DNA of 28,179 nt from an uncultured Ruminococcus sp. Its GTDB lineage: Bacteria > Bacillota > Clostridia > Oscillospirales > Acutalibacteraceae. Position 1 is the stretch's first letter. Each line of letters begins with the position of its first letter. The position numbers were made by a program, and so were the translations under genes. The notes below the pieces were generated by a model, which saw only the letters and a list, made by a program, of their open reading frames with translations, had not been told where the DNA came from and made no database searches. This document shows, piece by piece, positions 6,469 to 14,732 of the stretch. Location of the stretch: the NCBI GenBank assembly GCA_946414115.1, contig CAMKNF010000006.1:1-28179 (forward strand), given 5' to 3'.

Positions 6469-7842
6469 TCAGTCAACCTTGGGGAGGCTGTCAAAGCTCT
6501 TCTGGAGTTCCTCGTCTGTGGGAATGTAGTCGCTCATTGCGCCGTCGTTGAACTTCTCGTAAGCCATCATATCAAAGTAGCCTGTGCCTGTAAGACCGAA
6601 GAGGATTGTTTTTTCCTCGCCTGTTTCCTTGCACTTGAGAGCCTCGTCAATTGTAACTCTGATTGCGTGACTGCTTTCGGGAGCAGGGAGAATACCCTCA
6701 ACTCTTGCAAACTGCTCAGCAGCGGCAAATACGGAAGTCTGCTCAACAGATGTTGCTTCCATAAGTCCGTCATGGTAGAGCTGTGAAAGAGTTGAGCTCA
6801 TACCGTGGTAGCGGAGTCCGCCTGCGTGGTTTGCAGAGGGAATGAAGTTGCTGCCGAGTGTGTACATCTTTGCAAGAGGGCATACCATACCTGTATCGCA
6901 GAAGTCGTATGCAAACTTACCTCTTGTAAAGCTCGGACAGGAAGCCGGCTCAACTGCAATAATTCTGTAGTCAGCCTCGCCTCTGAGCTTTTCGCCCATA
7001 AACGGAGAGATAAGTCCGCCGAGGTTTGAGCCGCCGCCTGCACAGCCGATAATAATGTCAGGCTTTACGCCGTATTTGTCAAGAGCCGCCTTTGCTTCAA
7101 GACCGATAACCGACTGGTGAAGAAGTACCTGATTTAATACACTGCCGAGAACGTAGCGGTAACCCTCGGTTGTTGTTGCGGCTTCAACTGCCTCGGAAAT
7201 TGCACAGCCGAGGCTTCCTGTTGTGCCGGGGTGAGCCTCAAGAATCTTCTTGCCGACCTCTGTTGTCATTGAGGGAGAGGGAGTAACGCTTGCGCCGTAG
7301 GTTCTCATAACCTCACGTCTGAAAGGCTTTTGTTCGTAGGAAACCTTTACCATAAATACCTTGCAGTCAAGTCCGAAGTAGGAGCAAGCCATTGAAAGAG
7401 CTGTACCCCACTGACCTGCACCTGTTTCGGTTGTAACGCCCTTTAAGCCCTGTTTCTTTGCATAATAAGCCTGTGCAATTGCGCTGTTGAGCTTGTGGCT
7501 TCCGCTTGTGTTGTTGCCCTCAAATTTGTAGTAGATTTTAGCGGGCGTGTCGAGTGCCTTTTCAAGAAAGTATGCACGGATAAGCGGAGAGGGACGGTAC
7601 ATCTTGTAGAAATTCTGGATTTCCTCGGGAATGTCGATGTATGCGTCTGTGTCGTTAAGCTCCTGTGCAACAAGCTCCTCGCAGAATACGGGATAAAGCT
7701 CCTCTGCCTTCATAGGCTGGAGAGTTGCGGGATTGAGAAGCGGAGCAGGCTTGTTTTTCATATCTGCTCTTACGTTGTACCACTGTGACGGGATTTCCTT
7801 TTCGTCAAGGTAGATTTTGTAAGGGATTTTGTTTTCTGCCAT
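6469..7842 (-). CDS. trpB: TrpB2-type tryptophan synthase beta-like PLP enzyme
   Basis: A 457-residue PLP-dependent enzyme of the TrpB2 (long beta subunit) type. The Schiff-base lysine is K117 in GSHKLNSA. The catalytic Glu loop is ETGAGQWG, the phosphate-binding loop GCAGGGSN, and the C-terminal part has FGLTGTGYFD. Classical TrpB condenses indole with serine using TrpA; TrpB2 proteins often work without TrpA and may salvage free indole. No trpA or other trp gene is nearby, which fits salvage (inference). The start is the ATG at 7842 with GGAGGT just upstream; the TTG at 7857 lies within that ribosome site. I see no T-box leader. Confidence 0.93.
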   Translation of the reverse strand: MAENKIPYKIYLDEKEIPSQWYNVRADMKNKPAPLLNPATLQPMKAEELYPVFCEELVAQELNDTDAYIDIPEEIQNFYKMYRPSPLIRAYFLEKALDTPAKIYYKFEGNNTSGSHKLNSAIAQAYYAKKQGLKGVTTETGAGQWGTALSMACSYFGLDCKVFMVKVSYEQKPFRREVMRTYGASVTPSPSMTTEVGKKILEAHPGTTGSLGCAISEAVEAATTTEGYRYVLGSVLNQVLLHQSVIGLEAKAALDKYGVKPDIIIGCAGGGSNLGGLISPFMGEKLRGEADYRIIAVEPASCPSFTRGKFAYDFCDTGMVCPLAKMYTLGSNFIPSANHAGGLRYHGMSSTLSQLYHDGLMEATSVEQTSVFAAAEQFARVEGILPAPESSHAIRVTIDEALKCKETGEEKTILFGLTGTGYFDMMAYEKFNDGAMSDYIPTDEELQKSFDSLPKVD

Positions 7843-7920
7843 TTTTATGACCTCCAATATTATTGTATTTCAATTACCAAAACATTTTATCGGTTTAAAT
7901 CGATAACGTGCCTTTGTTGT

Positions 7921-7949
7921 ATTATACCATAAAAAATATGCCTTGTCAC
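7921..7949 (-). promoter_or_regulatory. Promoter of trpB2, extended -10
   Basis: On the minus strand GTGACA (7949-7944), a 17-base spacer and TATAAT (7926-7921) preceded by TGG give an extended -10 promoter about 80 bases before the start codon. Confidence 0.65.
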
Positions 7950-7994
7950 GCTATTTTGTAAAATACTTGATTTCAATACAAAATCTATATTTTA

Positions 7995-8035
7995 TTTTAC
8001 TTTCATTTTACAATCGGGCTGTTCTGCTTTTTACA
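7995..8035 (+). promoter_or_regulatory. Candidate Pho box upstream of pstS
   Basis: TTTAC(A/T) hexamers occur at 7996, 8007 and 8030, that is at spacings of 11 and 23 bases (about one and two helical turns). They resemble the TT(A/C/T)ACA direct repeats bound by PhoB/PhoP-type regulators of Firmicutes. A phoBR pair at the end of the pst operon supports the reading. No clear -10 was recognised between 8036 and 8095. Confidence 0.5.
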
Positions 8036-8111
8036 AAATGTAAATAAACTATAGCTGTACGATAAAGTACAGAACAGAAAAAACGACAAATATTTTAAGG
8101 AGAATTTAAAA

Positions 8112-9023
8112 ATGAAAAAGGTATTAAGCAAAATTACGGCAATTACTGTAATGAGTGCTCTTGCAGTTACAGCATTCGCAGGCTGCGGCGGAAACTCAAC
8201 ATCAAGCTCATCTGAAACAAAGGCTGAAAGCGCAGCATTTGACACAAGCAAAACAATCGCAGTTGTAACAAGAGAAGAAGGCTCGGGCACAAGAGATGCT
8301 TTCACAGAGCTTACAGGCGTTCTTGTTAAAGACGGCGACACAAAGACTGACAACACAACATCATCTGCTGTTACAATCAACAGCACAGAGGCTGTTATCA
8401 CAAACGTTAAGGATAACGACTCCGCAATCGGTTACATTTCACTCGGTTCACTCAACGACACAGTAAAGGCTCTTAAGGTTGGTTCGGTTGAGGCTACAGC
8501 AGAGAACGTAAAATCAGGCGACTACGTAATCAGCCGTCCGTTCAACATTGCATACAAGGGTGAGTTAAGCGAGGTTGCACAGGACTTTGTTGACTACATC
8601 TTAAGCTCTGACGGTCAGAAGGTTGTAGCAGACGAGGGTTACGTTGCTGTTACTGAAAACGCAGCTTACAGCGGTAAAAAGCCTGAGGGTAAAATCAGCG
8701 TTGCAGGTTCTTCTTCTGTATCTCCCGTAATGGAGAAGCTTGCAGAGGCTTATCAGAAAGTAAACACAAACGCAAAGGTTGAAATTCAGACATCAGACTC
8801 GTCAGCAGGTATGCAGGCTGCTATGGAAAGCACTTGCGACATCGGTATGGCTTCACGTGAGTTAAAGGACAAGGAAGCAAGCGAGCTTAAGGGAACAACA
8901 ATCGCAAAAGACGGTATCGCAATTATCGTAAACAAGGCTAACTCTTGCGAAGACCTCACTGTTGACCGGATTAAATCAATCTACACAGGCGAAACAACTG
9001 TTTGGAGTGACGTGATTAAATGA
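8112..9023 (+). CDS. pstS: Phosphate ABC transporter substrate-binding lipoprotein, circularly permuted
   Basis: A 303-residue lipoprotein with signal peptide and lipobox AFAGC (Cys25), which captures phosphate outside the membrane for PstCAB. The order of its halves is unusual. The mature protein begins with the segment normally found in the second half of PstS (VVTREEGSGTRDAF, 51-64; then DYILSSDGQKVVADEGYVAV, 161-180). It ends with the segment normally first (VAGSSSVSPVMEKL, 197-210; DIGMASREL, 243-251; DGIAIIVN, 268-275 region; SIYTGETTVWSDV). All phosphate-loop motifs (AGSSS, GSGTR, S229-S231) are present, so it should bind phosphate. Its TGA stop overlaps the pstC ATG (ATGA). Confidence 0.92.
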   Translation: MKKVLSKITAITVMSALAVTAFAGCGGNSTSSSSETKAESAAFDTSKTIAVVTREEGSGTRDAFTELTGVLVKDGDTKTDNTTSSAVTINSTEAVITNVKDNDSAIGYISLGSLNDTVKALKVGSVEATAENVKSGDYVISRPFNIAYKGELSEVAQDFVDYILSSDGQKVVADEGYVAVTENAAYSGKKPEGKISVAGSSSVSPVMEKLAEAYQKVNTNAKVEIQTSDSSAGMQAAMESTCDIGMASRELKDKEASELKGTTIAKDGIAIIVNKANSCEDLTVDRIKSIYTGETTVWSDVIK

Positions 9024-9889
9024 GATTGAAAACGTTCAGAGAAAGGGCTATGCAGGGAGTTTTCTTCCTGACAGCCCTTGCGAGCATTGCCTCGGTTGCA
9101 ATAATCTGTGTTTTCCTGTTTATTAACGGTGTGCCTGCTATGGCTGAAATCGGCTTATTTGATTTCATCGGAGGTCAGAAGTGGGCGCCGACAAATGTTC
9201 CTGCAAGCTTCGGCATATTCGATATGATTGTTGCAAGCGTTTACGTTACGGCAGGAGCTATCGTAATCGGTGTTCCGATTGGTATTCTGACGGCAGTTTT
9301 CCTTGCAAGATTCTGCCCGAAGCCGCTGTATAAAATCTTAAAGCCTGCTACCGAATTGCTTGCAGGAATTCCCTCTATCGTTTACGGCTTTTTTGGACTT
9401 ATGGTAGTAGTTCCGTTTATCCGTGACAACTTCGGCGGCTTCGGTTCAAGCTGGCTTGCGGCGTCAATCGTACTCGGCATTATGATTCTCCCGACTATTA
9501 TCGGCGTTTCCGAGTCGGCAATAAGGGCAGTACCCGAAAGCTACTACGAGGGTGCGCTTGCACTCGGAGCTACAAAGGAAAGATCTGTTTTCAAGACTAT
9601 TCTTCCTGCGTCAAAGTCGGGTGTGCTTGCGGCTGTCGTACTCGGAATAGGCAGAGCATTGGGCGAAACAATGGCTGTTGTTCTGATTGCAGGCAATCAG
9701 GTGCAGATTCCGACAAGGCTTACCGACGGACTTCGCACGCTGACTGCAAATATCGTGCTTGAAATGGGATATTCAACAGGCTTGCACCGTCAGGCACTTA
9801 TTGCAACAGGAGTTGTACTTTTTGTATTTATCCTGCTGATTACGCTTTCAATGCAGGCTATAAAGAGTAGGAGTGAAAAGCATGGCTGA
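9020..9889 (+). CDS. pstC: Phosphate ABC transporter permease PstC
   Basis: A 289-residue inner-membrane permease with about six membrane spans, the first at residues 17-37. The ABC-transporter inner-membrane loop is visible as ESYYEGALALGATKERSVFKTILPASKSG, where the EAA-type Gly contacts PstB. AELLAGIPSIVYGFFGL-type sequence (TELLAGIPSIVYGFFG) is typical of PstC/PstA. It starts four bases inside pstS (ATGA overlap) and overlaps pstA by 8 bases, so the operon is translationally coupled. Confidence 0.95.
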   Translation: MRLKTFRERAMQGVFFLTALASIASVAIICVFLFINGVPAMAEIGLFDFIGGQKWAPTNVPASFGIFDMIVASVYVTAGAIVIGVPIGILTAVFLARFCPKPLYKILKPATELLAGIPSIVYGFFGLMVVVPFIRDNFGGFGSSWLAASIVLGIMILPTIIGVSESAIRAVPESYYEGALALGATKERSVFKTILPASKSGVLAAVVLGIGRALGETMAVVLIAGNQVQIPTRLTDGLRTLTANIVLEMGYSTGLHRQALIATGVVLFVFILLITLSMQAIKSRSEKHG

Positions 9890-10790
9890 TATGAATAATA
9901 CGGCGGTGATTGACGAGATTAAGCCGATTAACAAGGTGACCTTTAAACAGCGTATGATTTCGTACAAAAGAAAACCTCTCTCCCTTGTTATGCTTTTGCT
10001 GGTTGCTTTGGCGGCTGTGCTTTCTGCGGCGGCGCTTGTGTTTATTATAGTATATGTGCTTGTCCGTGGAATACCCAACCTCACTCCCGAGCTTTTTGCA
10101 CTTACATATAACAGCGACAACGTTTCGTGTATGCCGTCAATCATCAACACAATTGTGCTGACGCTGCTTACACTTTTAATAGCAGTTCCGTTCGGTATCG
10201 GAGCGGCAATTTACCTTGCCGAGTATGCCAAAAAGGGCAATAAGCTTGTAAAGGTTATCCGCACAATGGCTGAAACACTCGCAGGCATTCCGTCAATAGT
10301 TTACGGCCTTTTCGGTATGCTGTTCTTTGTTTATGCGCTTAACTGGGGGTATTCACTGCTTGCAGGTGCGTTTACCCTTGCTATTATGGTTTTGCCTACT
10401 ATTATGCGTACAACCGAGGAGGCACTTCTTACCGTTCCCGACTCTTACCGAGAGGGTAGTTACGGCTTGGGTGCAGGAAAGCTGAGGACGATTGTAAGAA
10501 TTATTCTGCCCAGCGCAATGCCGGGAATCCTTGCAGGCGTTATTCTTGCAGTCGGCAGAATTGTCGGCGAAACTGCGGCTTTGATTTACACCTACGGCTC
10601 TGCAACAGGCTATGCAACGGGACTGTTAAATTCAGGACGTTCGCTTGCCGTACATATGTATGTCCTCACAAACGAGGGACTTCACACAGACCAGGCGTGG
10701 GGAACGGCTGTTGTTCTGCTTGTGCTTGTGTTCGGAATCAACACTCTTTCGGCATTTATAGCAAAGAAGCTTGGAAATAAGAAAGGATAA
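9882..10790 (+). CDS. pstA: Phosphate ABC transporter permease PstA
   Basis: A 302-residue permease, partner of PstC in the membrane channel. It has an N-terminal cytosolic tail, a first span at about residues 30-52, the family motif TLAGIPSIVYGLFGM, and the EAA loop DSYREGSYGLGAGKLRTIVRIILPSAMPG. The ATG at 9882 is preferred to the GTG at 9873 because AGGAG (9869-9873) is 8 bases upstream of the ATG and overlaps the GTG. The first eight bases overlap the end of pstC. Confidence 0.94.
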   Translation: MADMNNTAVIDEIKPINKVTFKQRMISYKRKPLSLVMLLLVALAAVLSAAALVFIIVYVLVRGIPNLTPELFALTYNSDNVSCMPSIINTIVLTLLTLLIAVPFGIGAAIYLAEYAKKGNKLVKVIRTMAETLAGIPSIVYGLFGMLFFVYALNWGYSLLAGAFTLAIMVLPTIMRTTEEALLTVPDSYREGSYGLGAGKLRTIVRIILPSAMPGILAGVILAVGRIVGETAALIYTYGSATGYATGLLNSGRSLAVHMYVLTNEGLHTDQAWGTAVVLLVLVFGINTLSAFIAKKLGNKKG

Positions 10791-10799
10791 TCTTAACAG

Positions 10800-11549
10800 A
10801 TGGATAAGTTTACTATAGATAATATGAATCTTTATTACGGCAAGTTTCACGCTCTTAAGGACGTGACTTTGCATATGCCGAAAAATAAGATTACTGCTTT
10901 TATCGGACCGTCGGGCTGCGGTAAGTCAACTCTGCTTAAGTCGCTCAACAGAATGAACGACCTTGTTGAGGGCTGTAAGATTACGGGCGACATAAGGCTT
11001 GACGGAGCGGACATTTACGGCGATATAGATATTAACGTACTGCGCAAAAGGGTAGGTATGGTTTTTCAGAAGGCTAATCCGTTCCCTATGAGCGTGTATG
11101 ACAATATCGCTTTCGGCCCGAGAACTCACGGAATCAAGAAGAAAAGTGAGCTTGACCAAATTGTTGAGCAGTCGTTAAGAGATGCGGCAATCTGGGATGA
11201 GCTTAAAGACAGACTAAAAAAGAGTGCGCTCGGTCTTTCGGGCGGTCAGCAGCAGCGTCTTTGTATTGCAAGAGCACTTGCGGTAAAGCCCGAGGTACTG
11301 CTTATGGACGAGGCAACCTCTGCACTTGACCCGATTTCTACGGGAAAGATTGAGGAACTTTGCCTTAAACTGAAGGACGAATATACAATCATTATGGTTA
11401 CTCACAATATGCAGCAGGCGTTGCGTATCTCCGACAACACTGCGTTTTTCCTGCTCGGAGAAATGGTTGAGTACAACAGCACCGACGCTGTATTTTCATC
11501 TCCGCAGGATAAGCGTACTGAAGAATACATTACGGGAAGGTTCGGCTAA
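10800..11549 (+). CDS. pstB: Phosphate ABC transporter ATPase PstB
   Basis: The 249-residue ATPase that powers phosphate import through PstCA. Walker A is GPSGCGKST (36-44), the Q-loop is VFQKANPFPMSVYDNI, the signature is LSGGQQQRLCIARALA, Walker B is VLLMDEATSALDP, and the switch His is in MVTHNMQQA. NPFPMSVYDNIAFGPR is characteristic of PstB. Most PstB read DEPTSALDP; the Ala here is a mild deviation. Its TAA overlaps the phoU ATG by one base. Confidence 0.97.
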   Translation: MDKFTIDNMNLYYGKFHALKDVTLHMPKNKITAFIGPSGCGKSTLLKSLNRMNDLVEGCKITGDIRLDGADIYGDIDINVLRKRVGMVFQKANPFPMSVYDNIAFGPRTHGIKKKSELDQIVEQSLRDAAIWDELKDRLKKSALGLSGGQQQRLCIARALAVKPEVLLMDEATSALDPISTGKIEELCLKLKDEYTIIMVTHNMQQALRISDNTAFFLLGEMVEYNSTDAVFSSPQDKRTEEYITGRFG

Positions 11550-12193
11550 TGAGAGAATACTTTGACACAGAACTTGCAAATCTTAACAATCAGCTTATCG
11601 GAATGGGTACTCTTGTTGAGAGTGCAATTAAAAATGCCGTTGAAATTATTGCAAATAACAGTGCGGAGCTTTTGGATAAGGCAAGAGAACAGGAGGAGCT
11701 TATTAACACCTCCGAAAGAAAAATTCAGAATCACTGCATTAGACTTCTGCTTCATCAGGCACCTGTTGCACACGATTTGCGTGAGGTTTCTTCTGCGCTT
11801 AAAATGATTACCGACCTTGAAAGAATCGGCGATCAGGCTATAGATATTGCCGAGGTTTCGCAGTACATCAAAAGCAGAAACAACGTTATCAACGTAACGC
11901 ATATTGACGAGATGGCAAATCAGGCATCAAAAATGGTTACGCTTGCAATTGACGCATTTGTTAAGAAGGATTTTGACCTTGCAAAGAAAGTAAGCCAAAG
12001 CGACGATGTTATTGACAAGTTGTTTGACAAGGTCAAGGAAGAAACGGTTGAGATAATTCAGCGTGACAAAGCGCTCGGCGAAGAGGCAATTGATTTGATG
12101 ATGATTGCAAAGTACCTTGAAAGAATAGGTGACCACGCTGTTAATATTGCGGAATGGGTTGCGTTTTCAATTACGGGAAGCAGAGAGCTTTGA
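11549..12193 (+). CDS. phoU: Phosphate transport regulator PhoU
   Basis: A 214-residue all-helical protein with the two PhoU repeats. The first includes INTSERKIQNHCIRLLLHQAPVAHDLR and MITDLERIGDQAIDIAE. The second includes IDKLFDKVKEETVEIIQRD and IAKYLERIGDHAVNIAEW. The ERIGD(Q/H)A motif in each repeat provides the metal-binding acidic residues. PhoU links the state of PstSCAB to PhoR and represses the Pho response when phosphate is plentiful. It is coupled to pstB (TAATG) and is the last gene before a separate phoBR promoter. Confidence 0.96.
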   Translation: MREYFDTELANLNNQLIGMGTLVESAIKNAVEIIANNSAELLDKAREQEELINTSERKIQNHCIRLLLHQAPVAHDLREVSSALKMITDLERIGDQAIDIAEVSQYIKSRNNVINVTHIDEMANQASKMVTLAIDAFVKKDFDLAKKVSQSDDVIDKLFDKVKEETVEIIQRDKALGEEAIDLMMIAKYLERIGDHAVNIAEWVAFSITGSREL

Positions 12194-12195
12194 GT

Positions 12196-12233
12196 TTAAT
12201 TCGGAATTTGTAATGCGTAATTCGGAATTAATT
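12196..12233 (+). repeat. Dispersed AATTCGGAATT repeat, copy 2
   Basis: TTAATTCGGAATTTGTAATG followed by CGTAATTCGGAATTAATT starts two bases after the phoU stop codon. It has the same organisation as the copies at 796, 14698 and 19197. Confidence 0.8.
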
Positions 12234-12311
12234 GCAACGCAATTTATGCGTTATGGCGAACACAGTTTGTTTCTGCAATCATAACTTGACACTTAATTGT
12301 GATTTATATTA

Positions 12312-12339
12312 TTTACATTTTTTGCGGCTGTGGTATAAT
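12312..12339 (+). promoter_or_regulatory. phoBR promoter, extended -10
   Basis: TTTACA (12312-12317), 16 bases and TGGTATAAT with the hexamer at 12334-12339 lie 32 bases before phoB. The -35 also fits the TTTACA core of a Pho-box half-site, so autoregulation is possible (inference). Confidence 0.6.
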
Positions 12340-12371
12340 ATAGACAACAAAGCTAAACAGGAGTTAATAAA

Positions 12372-13043
12372 ATGCTTATTTATATTGTTGAGGACGATAC
12401 TGATATAAGGGAGCTTGAAACGTATGCGCTGAAAAACAGCGGATATGAGGTGCAGAGCTTTGCCGAGAGCAAAAGCTTTTTCAAGGCTTGTACTACCCAG
12501 ATACCACAGCTTGTAATTCTTGACGTAATGCTCCCCGATTTTGACGGTCTTTCGGTGCTTGAAAAGTTACGACAGGACGCAGTTACAAAGTCTGTTCCCG
12601 TAATTCTTGTTACGGCAAAGGGCAGTGAAATGGACAAGGTAAAAGGCCTTGATATGGGTGCCGATGACTACATTACAAAGCCGTTTTCGGTGCTTGAACT
12701 TATTTCAAGAGTGCGTGCAATCCTCAGAAGATGCTCGGTTGAAAACAAGCTTGACGTTATCACGCTCGGCGGAATTGTGTTTGACGACTCAAAGCACACC
12801 GTAACAAGCGACGGCGAGCCTTGCACGCTTACATATAAGGAATACGAGCTTTTGAAATATCTGCTCAAAAACAAGGGTATGGCGCTTACACGTGAGAATA
12901 TTATTCTCAACGTGTGGGGTTATGACTTTGAGGGCGAGAGCAGAACGGTTGATATGCACATCACAACCCTGCGCCAAAAGCTCGGAAACTGCGGAAATCT
13001 TATCAAAACCGTTCGTAACGTCGGCTACAAGGCGGGTGAGTAA
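12372..13043 (+). CDS. phoB: PhoB/PhoP-type response regulator
   Basis: A 223-residue OmpR-family regulator. The receiver domain (1-115) has the acidic pair EDD (7-9), the phosphoacceptor D51 (VILDVMLPD), and the switch Lys K103 (ADDYITKPF). The C-terminal winged helix ends in VDMHITTLRQKLG and IKTVRNVGYKAG. Its place directly after pstSCAB-phoU and before a PhoR-like kinase makes it the phosphate-starvation regulator. The kinase start follows by four bases. Confidence 0.93.
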   Translation: MLIYIVEDDTDIRELETYALKNSGYEVQSFAESKSFFKACTTQIPQLVILDVMLPDFDGLSVLEKLRQDAVTKSVPVILVTAKGSEMDKVKGLDMGADDYITKPFSVLELISRVRAILRRCSVENKLDVITLGGIVFDDSKHTVTSDGEPCTLTYKEYELLKYLLKNKGMALTRENIILNVWGYDFEGESRTVDMHITTLRQKLGNCGNLIKTVRNVGYKAGE

Positions 13044-13047
13044 TCAG

Positions 13048-14700
13048 ATGAAACTGCGCAAAAAACTGCTTAAAAGATTTGCCGTTGTGGCGACGGCTTC
13101 AATATTACTCACGGCTGTTTTTATGACAGCCGCTTTTTGGTTTGTGTTCTCAGAGCAGGAGTCGGCTGACCTTACCATGCTGGCGCACACGATTGCAAAA
13201 ACCTATAACATCGAAAACGTGAAATCGCTTGAAGGTATAATTGCCGACGAAAACGTGCGAATTACGCTTATTGCGCCCGACGGCAACGTGCTTTATGACA
13301 GCGAGAGCGATACTTTATCAATGCCCAATCATAACGACCGTCCCGAATTTCAGGATGCGCTGAAAAAGGGAACAGGTTCAAGCAGTCGAATGTCGTCAAC
13401 GCTGAACAGCAACACGTATTACTATGCTATTAAGACCGACGACGGAAATGTTTTGCGTGTAGCCAAAACCTACGGAAGCATAATAAGCGTTTTCCTTAAA
13501 ATCCTGCCCGTAATTGTCGTTATCGTCCTGATTGTTTTTGTAATCTGCATTGCACTTTCAAGGCGTGCAACGAAAAAGATTATTGAGCCGATTGAAAAAA
13601 TGTCGGAAAACCTTGAAAGCACATCCTACGAGGAGCTTGTTCCGCTTGCCGAAACAATCAACAATCAACAAAAGGAAATCCGCAAGCAGATGCGCAAGCT
13701 CCAGCTTGAAAAGGATAAGATTGACACGCTGATTCAGAATATGTCCGAGGGATTTATTCTGATTGATATGGATAAAAATGTGCTGATGAGCAACAATTCT
13801 GCCGCAAAGCTTATCGGTGCAGACAAGAGAGATGTGGCAGGAAAAAGCCTGCTTGCCTATTCCCGCAACGAAACTGTTGTTGAATGCGTTGACAGTGCGC
13901 TTGAGGGCGAGGGAAAGAGCGGCGATATGACGATAAACGGCAGGGTGCTCCAGATTATTACAAACCCTGTGTATTCCAACAACAAGCAAAACGGCGTTAT
14001 CTGCATTATCATTGACGTTTCGGCAAAGAAAAAGGCGGAGAAAATGCGCCGTGAATTTACCGCTAATGTTACGCACGAGCTGAAAACTCCGCTGACTTCA
14101 ATTTCAGGCTATGCCGAGATTATCGCAAGCGGACTTGCACGACCCGACGATGTTCAGGGTTTTGCAGGAAAAATTCACAAGGAGTCGGGCAGACTGCTTT
14201 CGCTAATCGGAGATATTATGAAGCTTTCACAGCTTGACGAGAGTTTGTCCGAGGAAGAATTTGCCCCCGTTGACCTTTCGGGAGTTGCGTATGAGGTTGC
14301 CGAGGACTTGCGTTCGAATGCCGAAAAGCACGACGTTTCAATTTCGGTTGAGGCGGAAAAGTCGGTGATTAATGGAAACCGCAATCAGCTTTACGAGCTT
14401 ATCTACAACCTCTGCGACAACGCTATAAGATACAACCGCCCAAACGGAAAGGTGAAAATCAAGGTTGAGAATACCGGCGGGAACTCGATAATCAAGGTGT
14501 CCGATACGGGGATAGGAATTCCGGAAAAGCACCACAAGAGGATTTTTGAACGTTTTTACCGTGTTGACAAGAGCCGTTCAAAAGAAACAGGCGGTACGGG
14601 ACTGGGACTTGCAATTGTTAAGCACATTACCGAACGCCACGGCGGAAGCGTTACAGTCGAGAGCAACGAAAACGGAACGACGTTTACGGTCACATTTTAA
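13048..14700 (+). CDS. phoR: PhoR-type phosphate sensor histidine kinase
   Basis: A 550-residue membrane kinase starting MKLRKKLLKRF. The first span is at about 12-35, an extracellular domain follows to about 150, and a second span is at about 152-173 (PVIVVIVLIVFVICIAL). A HAMP-like linker and a PAS domain (LIQNMSEGFILIDMDKNVLMSNN) come next. The dimerisation/phosphoacceptor site is His343 in TANVTHELKTPLTSISGY. The ATPase has the N box (LIYNLCDNAIRYN), G1 (VSDTGIGIP), F box and G2 (GGTGLGLAIV). This architecture is that of PhoR, which phosphorylates PhoB when phosphate is low. I chose the ATG at 13048, since upstream in-frame codons lie within phoB. Confidence 0.93.
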   Translation: MKLRKKLLKRFAVVATASILLTAVFMTAAFWFVFSEQESADLTMLAHTIAKTYNIENVKSLEGIIADENVRITLIAPDGNVLYDSESDTLSMPNHNDRPEFQDALKKGTGSSSRMSSTLNSNTYYYAIKTDDGNVLRVAKTYGSIISVFLKILPVIVVIVLIVFVICIALSRRATKKIIEPIEKMSENLESTSYEELVPLAETINNQQKEIRKQMRKLQLEKDKIDTLIQNMSEGFILIDMDKNVLMSNNSAAKLIGADKRDVAGKSLLAYSRNETVVECVDSALEGEGKSGDMTINGRVLQIITNPVYSNNKQNGVICIIIDVSAKKKAEKMRREFTANVTHELKTPLTSISGYAEIIASGLARPDDVQGFAGKIHKESGRLLSLIGDIMKLSQLDESLSEEEFAPVDLSGVAYEVAEDLRSNAEKHDVSISVEAEKSVINGNRNQLYELIYNLCDNAIRYNRPNGKVKIKVENTGGNSIIKVSDTGIGIPEKHHKRIFERFYRVDKSRSKETGGTGLGLAIVKHITERHGGSVTVESNENGTTFTVTF

Positions 14701-14732
14701 TTCGGAATGCGTAATGCGTAATTCGGAATTAA
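14698..14732 (+). repeat. Dispersed AATTCGGAATT repeat, copy 3
   Basis: TTTTAATTCGGAATGCGTAA followed by TGCGTAATTCGGAATTAAC. The TAA stop codon of phoR is itself part of the repeat, which is the closest association of the four copies. Confidence 0.8.

Noticed and set aside
7843..7960. T-box or other tryptophan-responsive leader before trpB2
   Set aside because: The leader from the promoter to the ATG is about 70-80 bases, too short for a T-box, and no T-box motif or antiterminator stem was found.
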